From positions 310,001 through 374,000 of the forward strand of contig NZ_CP010797.1 of assembly GCF_000954115.1 (NCBI RefSeq): a stretch of DNA of 64,000 bases, in the 5' to 3' direction. The first letter of the stretch is position 1. Each line of letters begins with the position of its first letter. Positions 27,595 to 34,799 of this stretch are shown here, piece after piece. The stretch is from Rhodococcus sp. B7740. Lineage in GTDB: Bacteria; Actinomycetota; Actinomycetes; Mycobacteriales; Mycobacteriaceae. Made by a program: the position numbers and the translations under genes. The notes beneath the pieces were generated by a model. The model ran no database searches and had not been told where the DNA came from. It saw only the letters and a list, made by a program, of their open reading frames with translations.

Positions 27595-28302
27595 TCAGTT
27601 CGAGGCCCATTCCATTTCGTCGACGCCTGCGACAGGCGTCAGCAGAGAACGGATCTCGGCCGAGTACATGGTGCGTTTGATCTCGCCCAGGACGTCACCG
27701 CGGGTGCCGGCCAACTCGGCTGCGCGCGCGATGGCGTCCTCGCGTACCCGCTCCTGCGTCGAGACCGCGTCGACCAGGCCGAGCGCCATGGCGTCGCCAC
27801 CGCCGTACCGGCGGCCGGTCGTCAAAGCCTCGTGGAACGCATGTGGAGCCAACCTGGCACGCACCATGTCGACGGTTCCCGGGCTGTACGTCGCACCGAT
27901 GTTCACGCCGGGGAAGCAGAGAAATCCGCGATCGGATCGCATGATCCGGTAGTCGTGCGCCATCACGAAGAACGCGGCACCACCGTAGGTGTGTCCCTGC
28001 ATGGCCGCGACGGTCTGCATCGGAAATGTCAGGAAGCGCACCAACATCTCCTGCACCGTCCCGATGAATCGGTTGATCTGGTCGAGGTTCTCGGCACCCC
28101 AGGACAGATCGACTCCCGTGGAGAAGAACTTTCCCGTCGCCGTCGTGACCAGCGCAGCAGGACCCGTTCCGGTCTCGATTTCGTCCAGAAGCGCGTTGAT
28201 CTCGGCAACCCAGTTCGGGCTGATGCGGTTCTCGGTATCGTCCACACCTCGACTGCCGAGGTTCAGCACGAATACGTCGTCGAATCGTTCCAGGTATGGC
28301 AT
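27595..28302 (-). CDS. enoyl-CoA hydratase/isomerase family protein
   Basis: A 235-residue crotonase-fold protein. The oxyanion-hole strands are visible as KFFSTGVDLSW and HTYGGAAFFVMAHDYRIM, and the C-terminal helices are intact. The catalytic Glu pair of true hydratases is not obvious, so isomerase or another crotonase activity is possible. It is somewhat shorter than typical hydratases (about 255-260). Confidence 0.82.
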   Translation of the reverse strand: MPYLERFDDVFVLNLGSRGVDDTENRISPNWVAEINALLDEIETGTGPAALVTTATGKFFSTGVDLSWGAENLDQINRFIGTVQEMLVRFLTFPMQTVAAMQGHTYGGAAFFVMAHDYRIMRSDRGFLCFPGVNIGATYSPGTVDMVRARLAPHAFHEALTTGRRYGGGDAMALGLVDAVSTQERVREDAIARAAELAGTRGDVLGEIKRTMYSAEIRSLLTPVAGVDEMEWASN

Positions 28303-28357
28303 ATCCCGAACGTACCCATTTTCTGTTGTTCTAGCTCACAACGAGGGAAGCGTCCGT

Positions 28358-28381
28358 GTTTGCCCGAGGGCGAAGCGGGTA
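28358..28381 (+). promoter_or_regulatory. SigF-type stress promoter
   Basis: GTTT (28358-28361), 15 bases, then GGGTA (28377-28381): the GTTT-N15-17-GGGTA pattern recognised by SigF-class sigma factors in actinobacteria. It lies 37 bases before the next start codon. Confidence 0.6.
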
Positions 28382-28417
28382 GCTGTACGAGCACTATCGA
28401 CGGAACGGAGGGCCGGT

Positions 28418-28687
28418 ATGCCGACCAACGACGATCAACCACAGCTCAAGGACCAGGATCTCTACGAGAAATTGCGCGAGGACGGAAACTCGAAGGAGAA
28501 AGCCGCCCGCATCTCGAATGCCGCAGCGAAGAAGGGGCGAGACCAGGTCGGCAAGAAGGGCGGAGAATCCGGATCCTACGAGGACTGGACGGTCGACGAA
28601 TTGACCGACCGAGCCAAGGAATTGGGTCTCGAGGGCTACTCGAAGCTGAACAAGGAAGAGCTCATCGACGCGCTACGCAGTCACTGA
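28418..28687 (+). CDS. DUF7218/Rho N-terminal-like small protein
   Basis: An 89-residue hydrophilic protein. The first half (KEKAARISNAAAKKGRDQVG) matches a conserved cytoplasmic family of unknown role (DUF7218), and the second half (WTVDELTDRAKELGLEGYS, then KEELIDALR) is the SAP/Rho-N helical fold that often binds nucleic acid. ATG 28418 has GGAGGG seven bases upstream, and a SigF-type promoter lies just before that, so a role in general stress is likely. Confidence 0.75.
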   Translation: MPTNDDQPQLKDQDLYEKLREDGNSKEKAARISNAAAKKGRDQVGKKGGESGSYEDWTVDELTDRAKELGLEGYSKLNKEELIDALRSH

Positions 28688-28688
28688 T

Positions 28689-29177
28689 TCACTGCGGGCG
28701 AAGCGACGCGTAGTACTCCTGCAGCGACGGGTAGTAGTCGTCGAAACTCGGCAGCGGGGCGTCGTCCCTGGATGCGACGAGCATATCCAGGTAGTACTCC
28801 CAGCCGGGACCGATGTCGCCCAGACCGTCCGTGCTCTCGCAACTGTGCACCAGAACGACGACCGTCGAGCCGTCCCTGTCGTCGAGGCGAACCTCGAGCG
28901 GCCACTGCATCACGTCGAGCGTTCGCACAGCCAGCCGGCTGGGCGGCTCACACGCTTCGATCGCCATGTCCGATGCAGGCTCGCCCTCCTCGAACCGCAT
29001 CGTGACGCGAACGGTGTTCTCCGAGATGCGCTCCCACGGCCCGAACCACCTTGCCGTTCGCGACGATTCGGTGATGCTGGCCCACACGTCCTCGCGCGGA
29101 GCGGCGATGGTCCTGGTCAGCTCGAGAGCGAAGCCGGTGTCGGTGCTGCGCAGCGTGCCCGTGGGCGTCGGTTCCAT
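28689..29177 (-). CDS. SRPBCC/AHSA1-like protein
   Basis: A 162-residue START-fold protein of the SRPBCC group, which bind hydrophobic ligands. IAAPREDVWASIT, ARWFGPWE and the C-terminal long helix (GWEYYLDMLV) are typical. No function can be assigned. It is the last gene of a probable three-gene operon with the PucR-type regulator and the alpha/beta hydrolase, the gaps being only 7 and 9 bases. Confidence 0.8.
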   Translation of the reverse strand: MEPTPTGTLRSTDTGFALELTRTIAAPREDVWASITESSRTARWFGPWERISENTVRVTMRFEEGEPASDMAIEACEPPSRLAVRTLDVMQWPLEVRLDDRDGSTVVVLVHSCESTDGLGDIGPGWEYYLDMLVASRDDAPLPSFDDYYPSLQEYYASLRPQ

Positions 29178-29184
29178 CGACTGA

Positions 29185-30234
29185 TTATGCGACTGCGGTG
29201 TCGCTGCCGTCGAGCACCATCATCATTGCGGTCGCGCGGGCACGGTGTTCGATCGAATCGACCGGGTACCCCACTGCTTCGGAAACCTTCGCAAGTCGGT
29301 GCGCCACGCTGCTGTGGTGCAGGTGCGTTCGGTCTGCTGTCGCCCGAAGGCTTCCGGATCCCAGGTACGCGCGAAGCGTGCCGAGCAACTCCCGGCCGTG
29401 AGGCGTGGCGCGCAGTTCGTTCGCGCGCACGAGGTCGGGAACGTCGCTGAGGGTCAACGAACTTTCCCTGTCCAGCAGGTTCAGTGCACCGAGCCGATCG
29501 GCGATCACGACGGGTCGGTACTCACTTGCCTGCGCCAGGGCGAATCGAGCATTGCCGAGGTGTCGATGGAGATCGTCGGCGCGCAGGGCGAGGGAGACAC
29601 CCAGATGGCAGCAGCCGACCGGCGGTGCGGGCGGTTCGTTCGTCAGGAGGTAGAGGACGTGGTCGTCGACCGTGATCGGTACCGACCGACCGGCCGTCGG
29701 CGAGGCAGGTCCCGGCGGTGAGTCCGCGGCTGCCATGGCCACTCTCACGCGGTCGGTCGGTTCGATGTGCAAGGCGGTCAGCGAGCTCAGCAGTGCGATG
29801 TCGTCGACAGGGAACAACACCGAACGGGTGTGTTCGGCAGCGGACGGACTGTGCCGTGGTACCAGAATGACGGCTGCGGTCAGGGCCATTCGATCGACGA
29901 GCATGTCGTCGAGAGCGAGCGCGGGGCCCACTCGCTCGATCCACACCGAGCCCATCACGACGTCGTCGACGACAACGTCTTTGGCTGCCGACCGCTCGCC
30001 CGCGGCCTGAGTCAGCCAGCGGCCCTTCGGATCGCACCGCGCACGCTGGCGGTGTCCGCCGGACGTGCCGACGACGTCTATTCCGACCACGCAATCGGCG
30101 AGAGCAGCGCTGGCGCGGAGCATCGCGGTGGTGTCGGCACCATGTCTGATCAGTGCGTCGAAATAGTCGATCACGCGCACCAGACCCGCGGAGTCGGCAT
30201 CGAGCTCCGCGAGCCGGTACATCAGTCCTTGCAT
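29185..30234 (-). CDS. PucR-type transcriptional regulator
   Basis: A 349-residue regulator. The C-terminal helix-turn-helix of the PucR/CdaR group is clear: LLGTLRAYLGSGSLRATADR followed by LHHSSVAHRLAKV. The N-terminal part has a GAF-like appearance and would sense a small molecule. It sits between the hydrolase and SRPBCC genes in a tight operon and may control it. Family members often respond to acids, purines or similar catabolites. Confidence 0.8.
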   Translation of the reverse strand: MQGLMYRLAELDADSAGLVRVIDYFDALIRHGADTTAMLRASAALADCVVGIDVVGTSGGHRQRARCDPKGRWLTQAAGERSAAKDVVVDDVVMGSVWIERVGPALALDDMLVDRMALTAAVILVPRHSPSAAEHTRSVLFPVDDIALLSSLTALHIEPTDRVRVAMAAADSPPGPASPTAGRSVPITVDDHVLYLLTNEPPAPPVGCCHLGVSLALRADDLHRHLGNARFALAQASEYRPVVIADRLGALNLLDRESSLTLSDVPDLVRANELRATPHGRELLGTLRAYLGSGSLRATADRTHLHHSSVAHRLAKVSEAVGYPVDSIEHRARATAMMMVLDGSDTAVA

Positions 30235-30243
30235 GAAGCGACG

Positions 30244-31215
30244 CTACGAGGCGGGTACGCGAAGGCGCAAGCCCCTACGCAGGGCGTCCAACGCTTCTGC
30301 ATGTCCGCGCTTGCTCACCTCTGCTGTCGCCAGTAGCGCGGATCCGTGGAAGGTGCCGGGGAACGAATGCAATTCGACGCTCACGCCTGCCTGCAGCAAC
30401 CGGACCGCGTAGTCGATGCCCTCGTCACGAAGCGGATCGAGCTCCATGGTCGAGACGTACGACGGTGGGAGTCCGGCCAGATCGGTGGCACGAGCGGGAG
30501 CGGCGTAGATCGAGACGTTCGGGTCGTCCGGTCCGCTGTACGACTCGCCCAGGTAGTACTGCCACGACAGAATCGCGTTGGGCCGGTGCCACATCGGTGT
30601 GTCGACGAATTCCGTCATCGACACGGTGTGCAGTCGGTCGTCGAGTTCGGGAATCTCGAGCAATTGGAACGCCACCGGCACCACGCCCTCGTCTCGAGCC
30701 CGCAGCACCGTTCCTGCCGCCAGGCCGCCACCGGCGCTCTGACCGCCCACCGCGATTCTGTCCGGGTCCACGCCCAGTTCGTCCACATGAGAGTGGATGT
30801 ACGCCAGCGCGGCGTAGCAGTCGTCGAGCGGCCCGGGGAACGGCGTCTCGGGGGCGAGCCGGTACTCGACGTTGGCTACTGCGAAACCGAGCTCACGGAC
30901 GACGTCCACGCAGTAGGGATCGCTGGACGCGGCTGTCCCGATGGCGAATCCGCCGCCGTGGATCCACACCAGCACGGGTAACGGTCCGTCGGCGTGCTCC
31001 GGTGTGAAGAATCGAACGACGACGTCCGGTGCACCGTCGAGTCCAGGGACGGCGAGCTCGCGCAGGGAAACTCCGTCCATGGACAGGTCGGCGAGCATGG
31101 CGTCGACAAGTGTGGTGAAGGTCGATCGTGCTGCGGGAAGGTCGCCGAAATCGACACTCGGAAGCATCGTGACGGCAGCAGCGAGTTCGGGGTCGAGAGT
31201 GGGGAAATTGGTCAT
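30244..31215 (-). CDS. HSL-family alpha/beta hydrolase
   Basis: A 323-residue carboxylesterase of the hormone-sensitive-lipase family. The HGGG oxyanion motif (WIHGGGFAIG), the nucleophile elbow GQSAGGGLA, and a late Asp (ELDPLRDEG) and His (FPGTFHGS) complete the catalytic set. ATG 31215 is the start; upstream sequence in frame is not protein-like. It is the first gene of the operon that includes the PucR-type regulator. The substrate is probably a short-chain acyl ester. Confidence 0.85.
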   Translation of the reverse strand: MTNFPTLDPELAAAVTMLPSVDFGDLPAARSTFTTLVDAMLADLSMDGVSLRELAVPGLDGAPDVVVRFFTPEHADGPLPVLVWIHGGGFAIGTAASSDPYCVDVVRELGFAVANVEYRLAPETPFPGPLDDCYAALAYIHSHVDELGVDPDRIAVGGQSAGGGLAAGTVLRARDEGVVPVAFQLLEIPELDDRLHTVSMTEFVDTPMWHRPNAILSWQYYLGESYSGPDDPNVSIYAAPARATDLAGLPPSYVSTMELDPLRDEGIDYAVRLLQAGVSVELHSFPGTFHGSALLATAEVSKRGHAEALDALRRGLRLRVPAS

Positions 31216-31310
31216 GAACCCATAGTCGGCACAATTGTGTCCTGTGTCACTTGTCGTATGGAGGAAGTGCAAGCGGTGCCGTCCGACGGGTGTCGGACGC
31301 CCGCCGTCGA

Positions 31311-32264
31311 TCAACTCGGGGTGTAGAGCCTCTCGACCAAGCCGAGGGTCCACAGCGCGGTCAGCGGACCCCCGTCGTTGGTGAACTTGTCCGTCCGGAC
31401 GATGCGGTCGCCGCGAACAGCCGGTAATCCGGTCCAGAGCGGGTTGGCGTTCATTGCCTGCAAGTCCTCTTCGGACGTGATGGCGGCAATCATTGCCACT
31501 GCGTCGGATGCGGCGGTGACGTTCTCAGGTCCGTACTCGATCTCCGGAGCGGCTGCGCTCCACGCGGAGCCGAAGCGGGCTCCCACATCCTCGAGCGCGA
31601 TCGACGTCACCCGGTCACGTCCTATCGAGATCCCACCTTCCTCCGATGTACTGATCGGCAGGACGGTGGTGTCGGCGATGGCATCGGCGTACTGCGTCGT
31701 GAGTTCGTCTACGCGAGTGGTGTATTCGTCGACAACTGCTCGGGCTCGGTCCTGCAGATTCAGTGCCGCGCCGATCGCTGCCACGTCCTGCTGCCAGCTG
31801 ACTCCGGTTCCGGTGGAGCCCACCGGCAACACCGGCGCGATAGCACTCAACTGGTCGTAGATTTCTTCGATCACCTCGTCGCGGCCGATGATCAGGTCGG
31901 GATCGACGCGTGCGACGGCCTCGAGGTCGACGGTGTTTCGCGGATACAGCTCGGGCACTCCGTCGGCGAGCAGCATCCTGGTGGGCTCGGTCAGCGGGCC
32001 GGGAATTTCAGGTGGAGCCTCGGTTTCCACCGGCATCCCGACGATGGGTAGGTCGAACGCCAGGGCGATGTCCAGGTCGCGTCGTCCGTCGATCACGACG
32101 ACCGATTCGATTCGATCCGGTACCTCGACGGTGCCGAACTGCGTGGTGACCGAATGGGTCGCCGAGTCCGACGTCGCCGGTTCGGTGTCGACACCGCAGG
32201 ACGAGAGCAGGGATGCAACAAGGACCGCGCCGAGGACGACGTGCAAGCGGGGGAGTGTCTTCAC
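31311..32264 (-). CDS. iron-siderophore ABC transporter substrate-binding lipoprotein
   Basis: A 317-residue type III periplasmic-binding protein. The signal peptide ends in the lipobox LLSSC with the lipidated Cys at about residue 23. The bilobed binding domain follows, with LEAVARVDPDLIIG and PLWTGLPAVRGDRI as family hallmarks. It would capture ferric siderophore at the cell surface. No permease or ATPase gene is near, so it must work with a transporter elsewhere. Translation starts at GTG 32264, four bases from an IdeR-type iron box, and a -10-like TTTACT (32276-32271) suggests a leaderless mRNA repressed by iron. Confidence 0.85.
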   Translation of the reverse strand: MKTLPRLHVVLGAVLVASLLSSCGVDTEPATSDSATHSVTTQFGTVEVPDRIESVVVIDGRRDLDIALAFDLPIVGMPVETEAPPEIPGPLTEPTRMLLADGVPELYPRNTVDLEAVARVDPDLIIGRDEVIEEIYDQLSAIAPVLPVGSTGTGVSWQQDVAAIGAALNLQDRARAVVDEYTTRVDELTTQYADAIADTTVLPISTSEEGGISIGRDRVTSIALEDVGARFGSAWSAAAPEIEYGPENVTAASDAVAMIAAITSEEDLQAMNANPLWTGLPAVRGDRIVRTDKFTNDGGPLTALWTLGLVERLYTPS

Positions 32265-32267
32265 AAC

Positions 32268-32286
32268 TTAAGTAAACCAAACCTAA
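32268..32286 (-). promoter_or_regulatory. IdeR/DtxR iron box
   Basis: On the minus strand TTAGGTTTGGTTTACTTAA matches the 19-bp iron box TTAGGTTAGGCTAACCTAA at 15 positions. It covers the likely -10 region of the siderophore-binding lipoprotein gene, so IdeR with iron would block transcription. Confidence 0.72.
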
Positions 32287-32305
32287 GTCAATGGTGAAGA
32301 GTCGG

Positions 32306-33994
32306 TCAATCGTCGTACTCGACTCGCACCGACACCGGGTCGGTCTGGAGTGCTCGGAAGCCCGCGCCGATGAGGCGTCCGAGCACCGGATTGTTCGAGA
32401 AGGATCGCGCTCGGAGCGCGACGTCGTCGTCGGGAACGAACGTTGCTGTGCCGGTACGCCATCGGCTGCCCACACGAATTCTGATTCTGGGTTCGTCGGT
32501 GATGTTGGCTCCCCAACCGGATCGGGTTCCGTGCTGGGAGATCAGCCAGGCTCCGGTCTCGTCGAACACTGCCGACACCGGTACCTGCCTGCGCAGGCCG
32601 GACTTGCGGCCGACGGTCTCGATATCGGTGACCAGGGAGGTCCGGACGCCGATCGACGTGAGTCCGTTGACGACCGGATTCGCGATGTGCTTGCCGATCC
32701 AGCGCTCGCGGCGAAACTTCGTCGCGGAGGCAGATGTCTCGACCCGAGCGGAGCCCCGGCGATTGCGGAACGCGTCCCAGCCGTTGCGCTGCATCATCGT
32801 AGCCGCAGTCTTCCATGCCGGACGGCTCGAATTCGGTTGCCGCCCAGCACCGATGAGCTGTAACTGGTCGGTGTGCCACTGCAGATCGAGAGCGCCGTTG
32901 ATCTGCTTGAACGCACTGGATTTCGACGGAACGCGCAGAGCCACGCGCGGCGATTCGACCCGGTCGAGAGTGCCGTCGACCAGAGAGTTCGCGACGGCAG
33001 GGGTGAGGGCGGTCGGACGGCCGAGGCCCACCATGTCGCACTCACCCGATTGCACTGCCGCATTCATCACCGAGCGGGTACGGAAGCCGCCGGTGACTGC
33101 CAGTGGCACGCTTGCGGCCGCGTCTCGCACCGTCCGCGCGTACTCCAGGAAGTACGCCTCGCGATCGCGGGTGCTCGCGGTGCCCATCATCGCCGGTGAT
33201 TCATAACTGCCACCGCTGATTTCGATGAGATCTATGGATTCCCGAACGAGATGCTCGACGGTGATGCGTGATTCTTCCTCGCTGAACCCGCCGCGTTGGA
33301 AGTCCGCCGAATTCAGCTTGATTCCCACTGCGAAACTCGGCGACACCGCCGCTCTGATTGCGCGGACGACTTCGAGCACGAATCGCATCCGTCCGTCGAG
33401 GTCGCCGCCCCAGGCGTCGTCGCGTCGATTGGACAGCGGCGACAGGAACTGCGACACCAGGTAGCCGTGCGCCCCGTGGATCTGGACGCCGTCGAAGCCG
33501 GCCGTCTCGGCCACAGCCGCCGCGGTGGCGAATCGACCGATGATGTCGTGGATCTCGTTCTCGCTCAACGCCCGAGGTGCCGGAATCCCCGGGATGTTGG
33601 GTGCGATGGCAGATGGCGCAACGGGCTTGGTGCGGGTGACGAGCGGATTGGCCTGTCGACCGGGGTGATTGAGCTGCATCCAGATGGGTGCACCGCCGTC
33701 GGACGTCGCTTTCGCCCAGCGGGCCAGCGCATCGCGGTCGCGGTCGTCTTCGATGACGACATTGCCCGGTTCGCCGAGATGGGACCGGTCGACCATCACG
33801 TTGCCGGTCACCACCAGGCCGTAGCCGCCGGCACCCCACCGGCGGTACAGCGTTTCGAGGCGCGAGTCCGGGCCGTGCTCGGCGGTGGACAGTCCTTCGC
33901 TGAGAGCTGCCTTCATCACGCGATTCGGCAGGATCTGCCCGCAGGCGAGGGTGAGCGGGCTGCTCAGGTCGATCACGTCGGTGTCAGGGGACAT
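32306..33994 (-). CDS. Old Yellow Enzyme fused to Ddn-like nitroreductase domain
   Basis: A 562-residue protein with two redox domains. Residues 1 to about 400 are an NADH:flavin oxidoreductase barrel: MQLNHPGRQAN, His173/His176 in IHGAHGYLVSQFLSP, SNRRDDAWGGD, and the FMN-phosphate site near VGLGRP. Residues from about 435 to the end resemble the deazaflavin (F420)-dependent nitroreductase/DUF385 fold: ETVGRKSGLRRQVPVSAVFD, GWGANI and the split-barrel end. The pair could pass electrons from NAD(P)H or F420H2 to enones, nitro compounds or quinones. The fused arrangement is uncommon. A promoter with a palindrome in its spacer lies upstream, shared with the TetR gene. Confidence 0.82.
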   Translation of the reverse strand: MSPDTDVIDLSSPLTLACGQILPNRVMKAALSEGLSTAEHGPDSRLETLYRRWGAGGYGLVVTGNVMVDRSHLGEPGNVVIEDDRDRDALARWAKATSDGGAPIWMQLNHPGRQANPLVTRTKPVAPSAIAPNIPGIPAPRALSENEIHDIIGRFATAAAVAETAGFDGVQIHGAHGYLVSQFLSPLSNRRDDAWGGDLDGRMRFVLEVVRAIRAAVSPSFAVGIKLNSADFQRGGFSEEESRITVEHLVRESIDLIEISGGSYESPAMMGTASTRDREAYFLEYARTVRDAAASVPLAVTGGFRTRSVMNAAVQSGECDMVGLGRPTALTPAVANSLVDGTLDRVESPRVALRVPSKSSAFKQINGALDLQWHTDQLQLIGAGRQPNSSRPAWKTAATMMQRNGWDAFRNRRGSARVETSASATKFRRERWIGKHIANPVVNGLTSIGVRTSLVTDIETVGRKSGLRRQVPVSAVFDETGAWLISQHGTRSGWGANITDEPRIRIRVGSRWRTGTATFVPDDDVALRARSFSNNPVLGRLIGAGFRALQTDPVSVRVEYDD

Positions 33995-34025
33995 GGCGTT
34001 GCTCCGGTTCCTGGACTGCGGCTCC

Positions 34026-34068
34026 AGCTATGATGGACAACATAGCTACAGAGGGACTGTAGATGTAA
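34026..34068. promoter_or_regulatory. divergent promoter with two palindromes (fusion enzyme/TetR)
   Basis: For the fusion enzyme (minus strand): -35 TTACAT (34068-34063), 18-bp spacer, -10 TATGTT (34044-34039). The spacer is almost exactly the palindrome CTACAG-N5-CTGTAG (34046-34062). A second inverted repeat AGCTATG-N8-CATAGCT (34026-34047) overlaps the -10. TGGACA (34034-34039) could be a -35 for the TetR gene on the other strand. Confidence 0.6.
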
Positions 34069-34113
34069 CGAGTCGTCACGTCAATCATTGTGGCGTCCTC
34101 GGGAGGGGTTGGG

Positions 34114-34701
34114 ATGGCGAATCGAAGCAGTGCTCGGGACGACATGTTGCGCAGCGCCGCACACCTGTTTCGTCGACGCGGTGTCGACGCGACCTCGCTG
34201 GCGGACGTCATCGATCACGCGGGCGCACCGCGCGGCTCGATCTATCACCACTTTCCGGGCGGCAAACCTCAGTTGGTGGAAGAGGCGACCCGTACTGCGG
34301 GCGCCGCGATGAGCGCCATGATCTCGGCCGGCCTGGCTTCGGCCGGTCCGTCTGCGACCGTGCGGGCGATTCTGGACGGATTCCGCGGCGAACTGCTGGC
34401 CACGGATTTCGTGGCGGGCTGTCCTGTCGCGCCTGCTGCGCTCGAGGGGTTGCATGCGCCGCAGGCGGTGGCCGCGGCAGGTGAGTCCTTCTCGTCCTGG
34501 GAGGACGTGATCGCGGCGTCGCTGTGGCAGCGCGGATTGACTCGCGAGCGGTCGTACTCGTTGGCGACATTCGCGATCGCCGCCATCGAAGGTGCGCTGA
34601 TCATGGCCAAGGCGCAGCGCTCCACGGCGGCGTTGGATCGGACCGAGGGGGAGCTGTCGGCCCTGCTGGAGGCGGTACTGGAGGCGTCGGCCGGCCGCTG
34701 A
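34114..34701 (+). CDS. TetR regulator, LmrA/YxaF-like
   Basis: A 195-residue repressor. The helix-turn-helix reads LRSAAHLFRRRGVDATSLAD followed by GAPRGSIYHHFPGGKPQLV; the HHFPGGK ending is characteristic of the LmrA/YxaF subgroup, whose known members sense drugs or flavonoids and control efflux and oxygenase genes. ATG 34114 has GGGAGG eight bases upstream. It lies between the divergent oxidoreductase fusion and the MFS pump gene, and palindromes sit in both their promoters, so it most likely controls both and itself. Confidence 0.88.
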   Translation: MANRSSARDDMLRSAAHLFRRRGVDATSLADVIDHAGAPRGSIYHHFPGGKPQLVEEATRTAGAAMSAMISAGLASAGPSATVRAILDGFRGELLATDFVAGCPVAPAALEGLHAPQAVAAAGESFSSWEDVIAASLWQRGLTRERSYSLATFAIAAIEGALIMAKAQRSTAALDRTEGELSALLEAVLEASAGR

Positions 34702-34726
34702 CGTCGGTCAGGATGGGCTGCCGGTA

Positions 34727-34755
34727 TTGCTATAACTGACAGTTACAGCTAACTT
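34727..34755 (+). promoter_or_regulatory. MFS gene promoter with operator in the spacer
   Basis: -35 TTGCTA (34727-34732), 17-bp spacer, -10 TAACTT (34750-34755). A 21-bp near-perfect palindrome at 34729-34749 (arms GCTATAACTG and CAGTTACAGC around a central A, one mismatch) fills the spacer. A bound TetR dimer would block RNA polymerase. Confidence 0.7.
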
Positions 34756-34799
34756 TCCTTCAATAACTATGCCGAACGTCATAGTGGAAGGAAGCTCCG

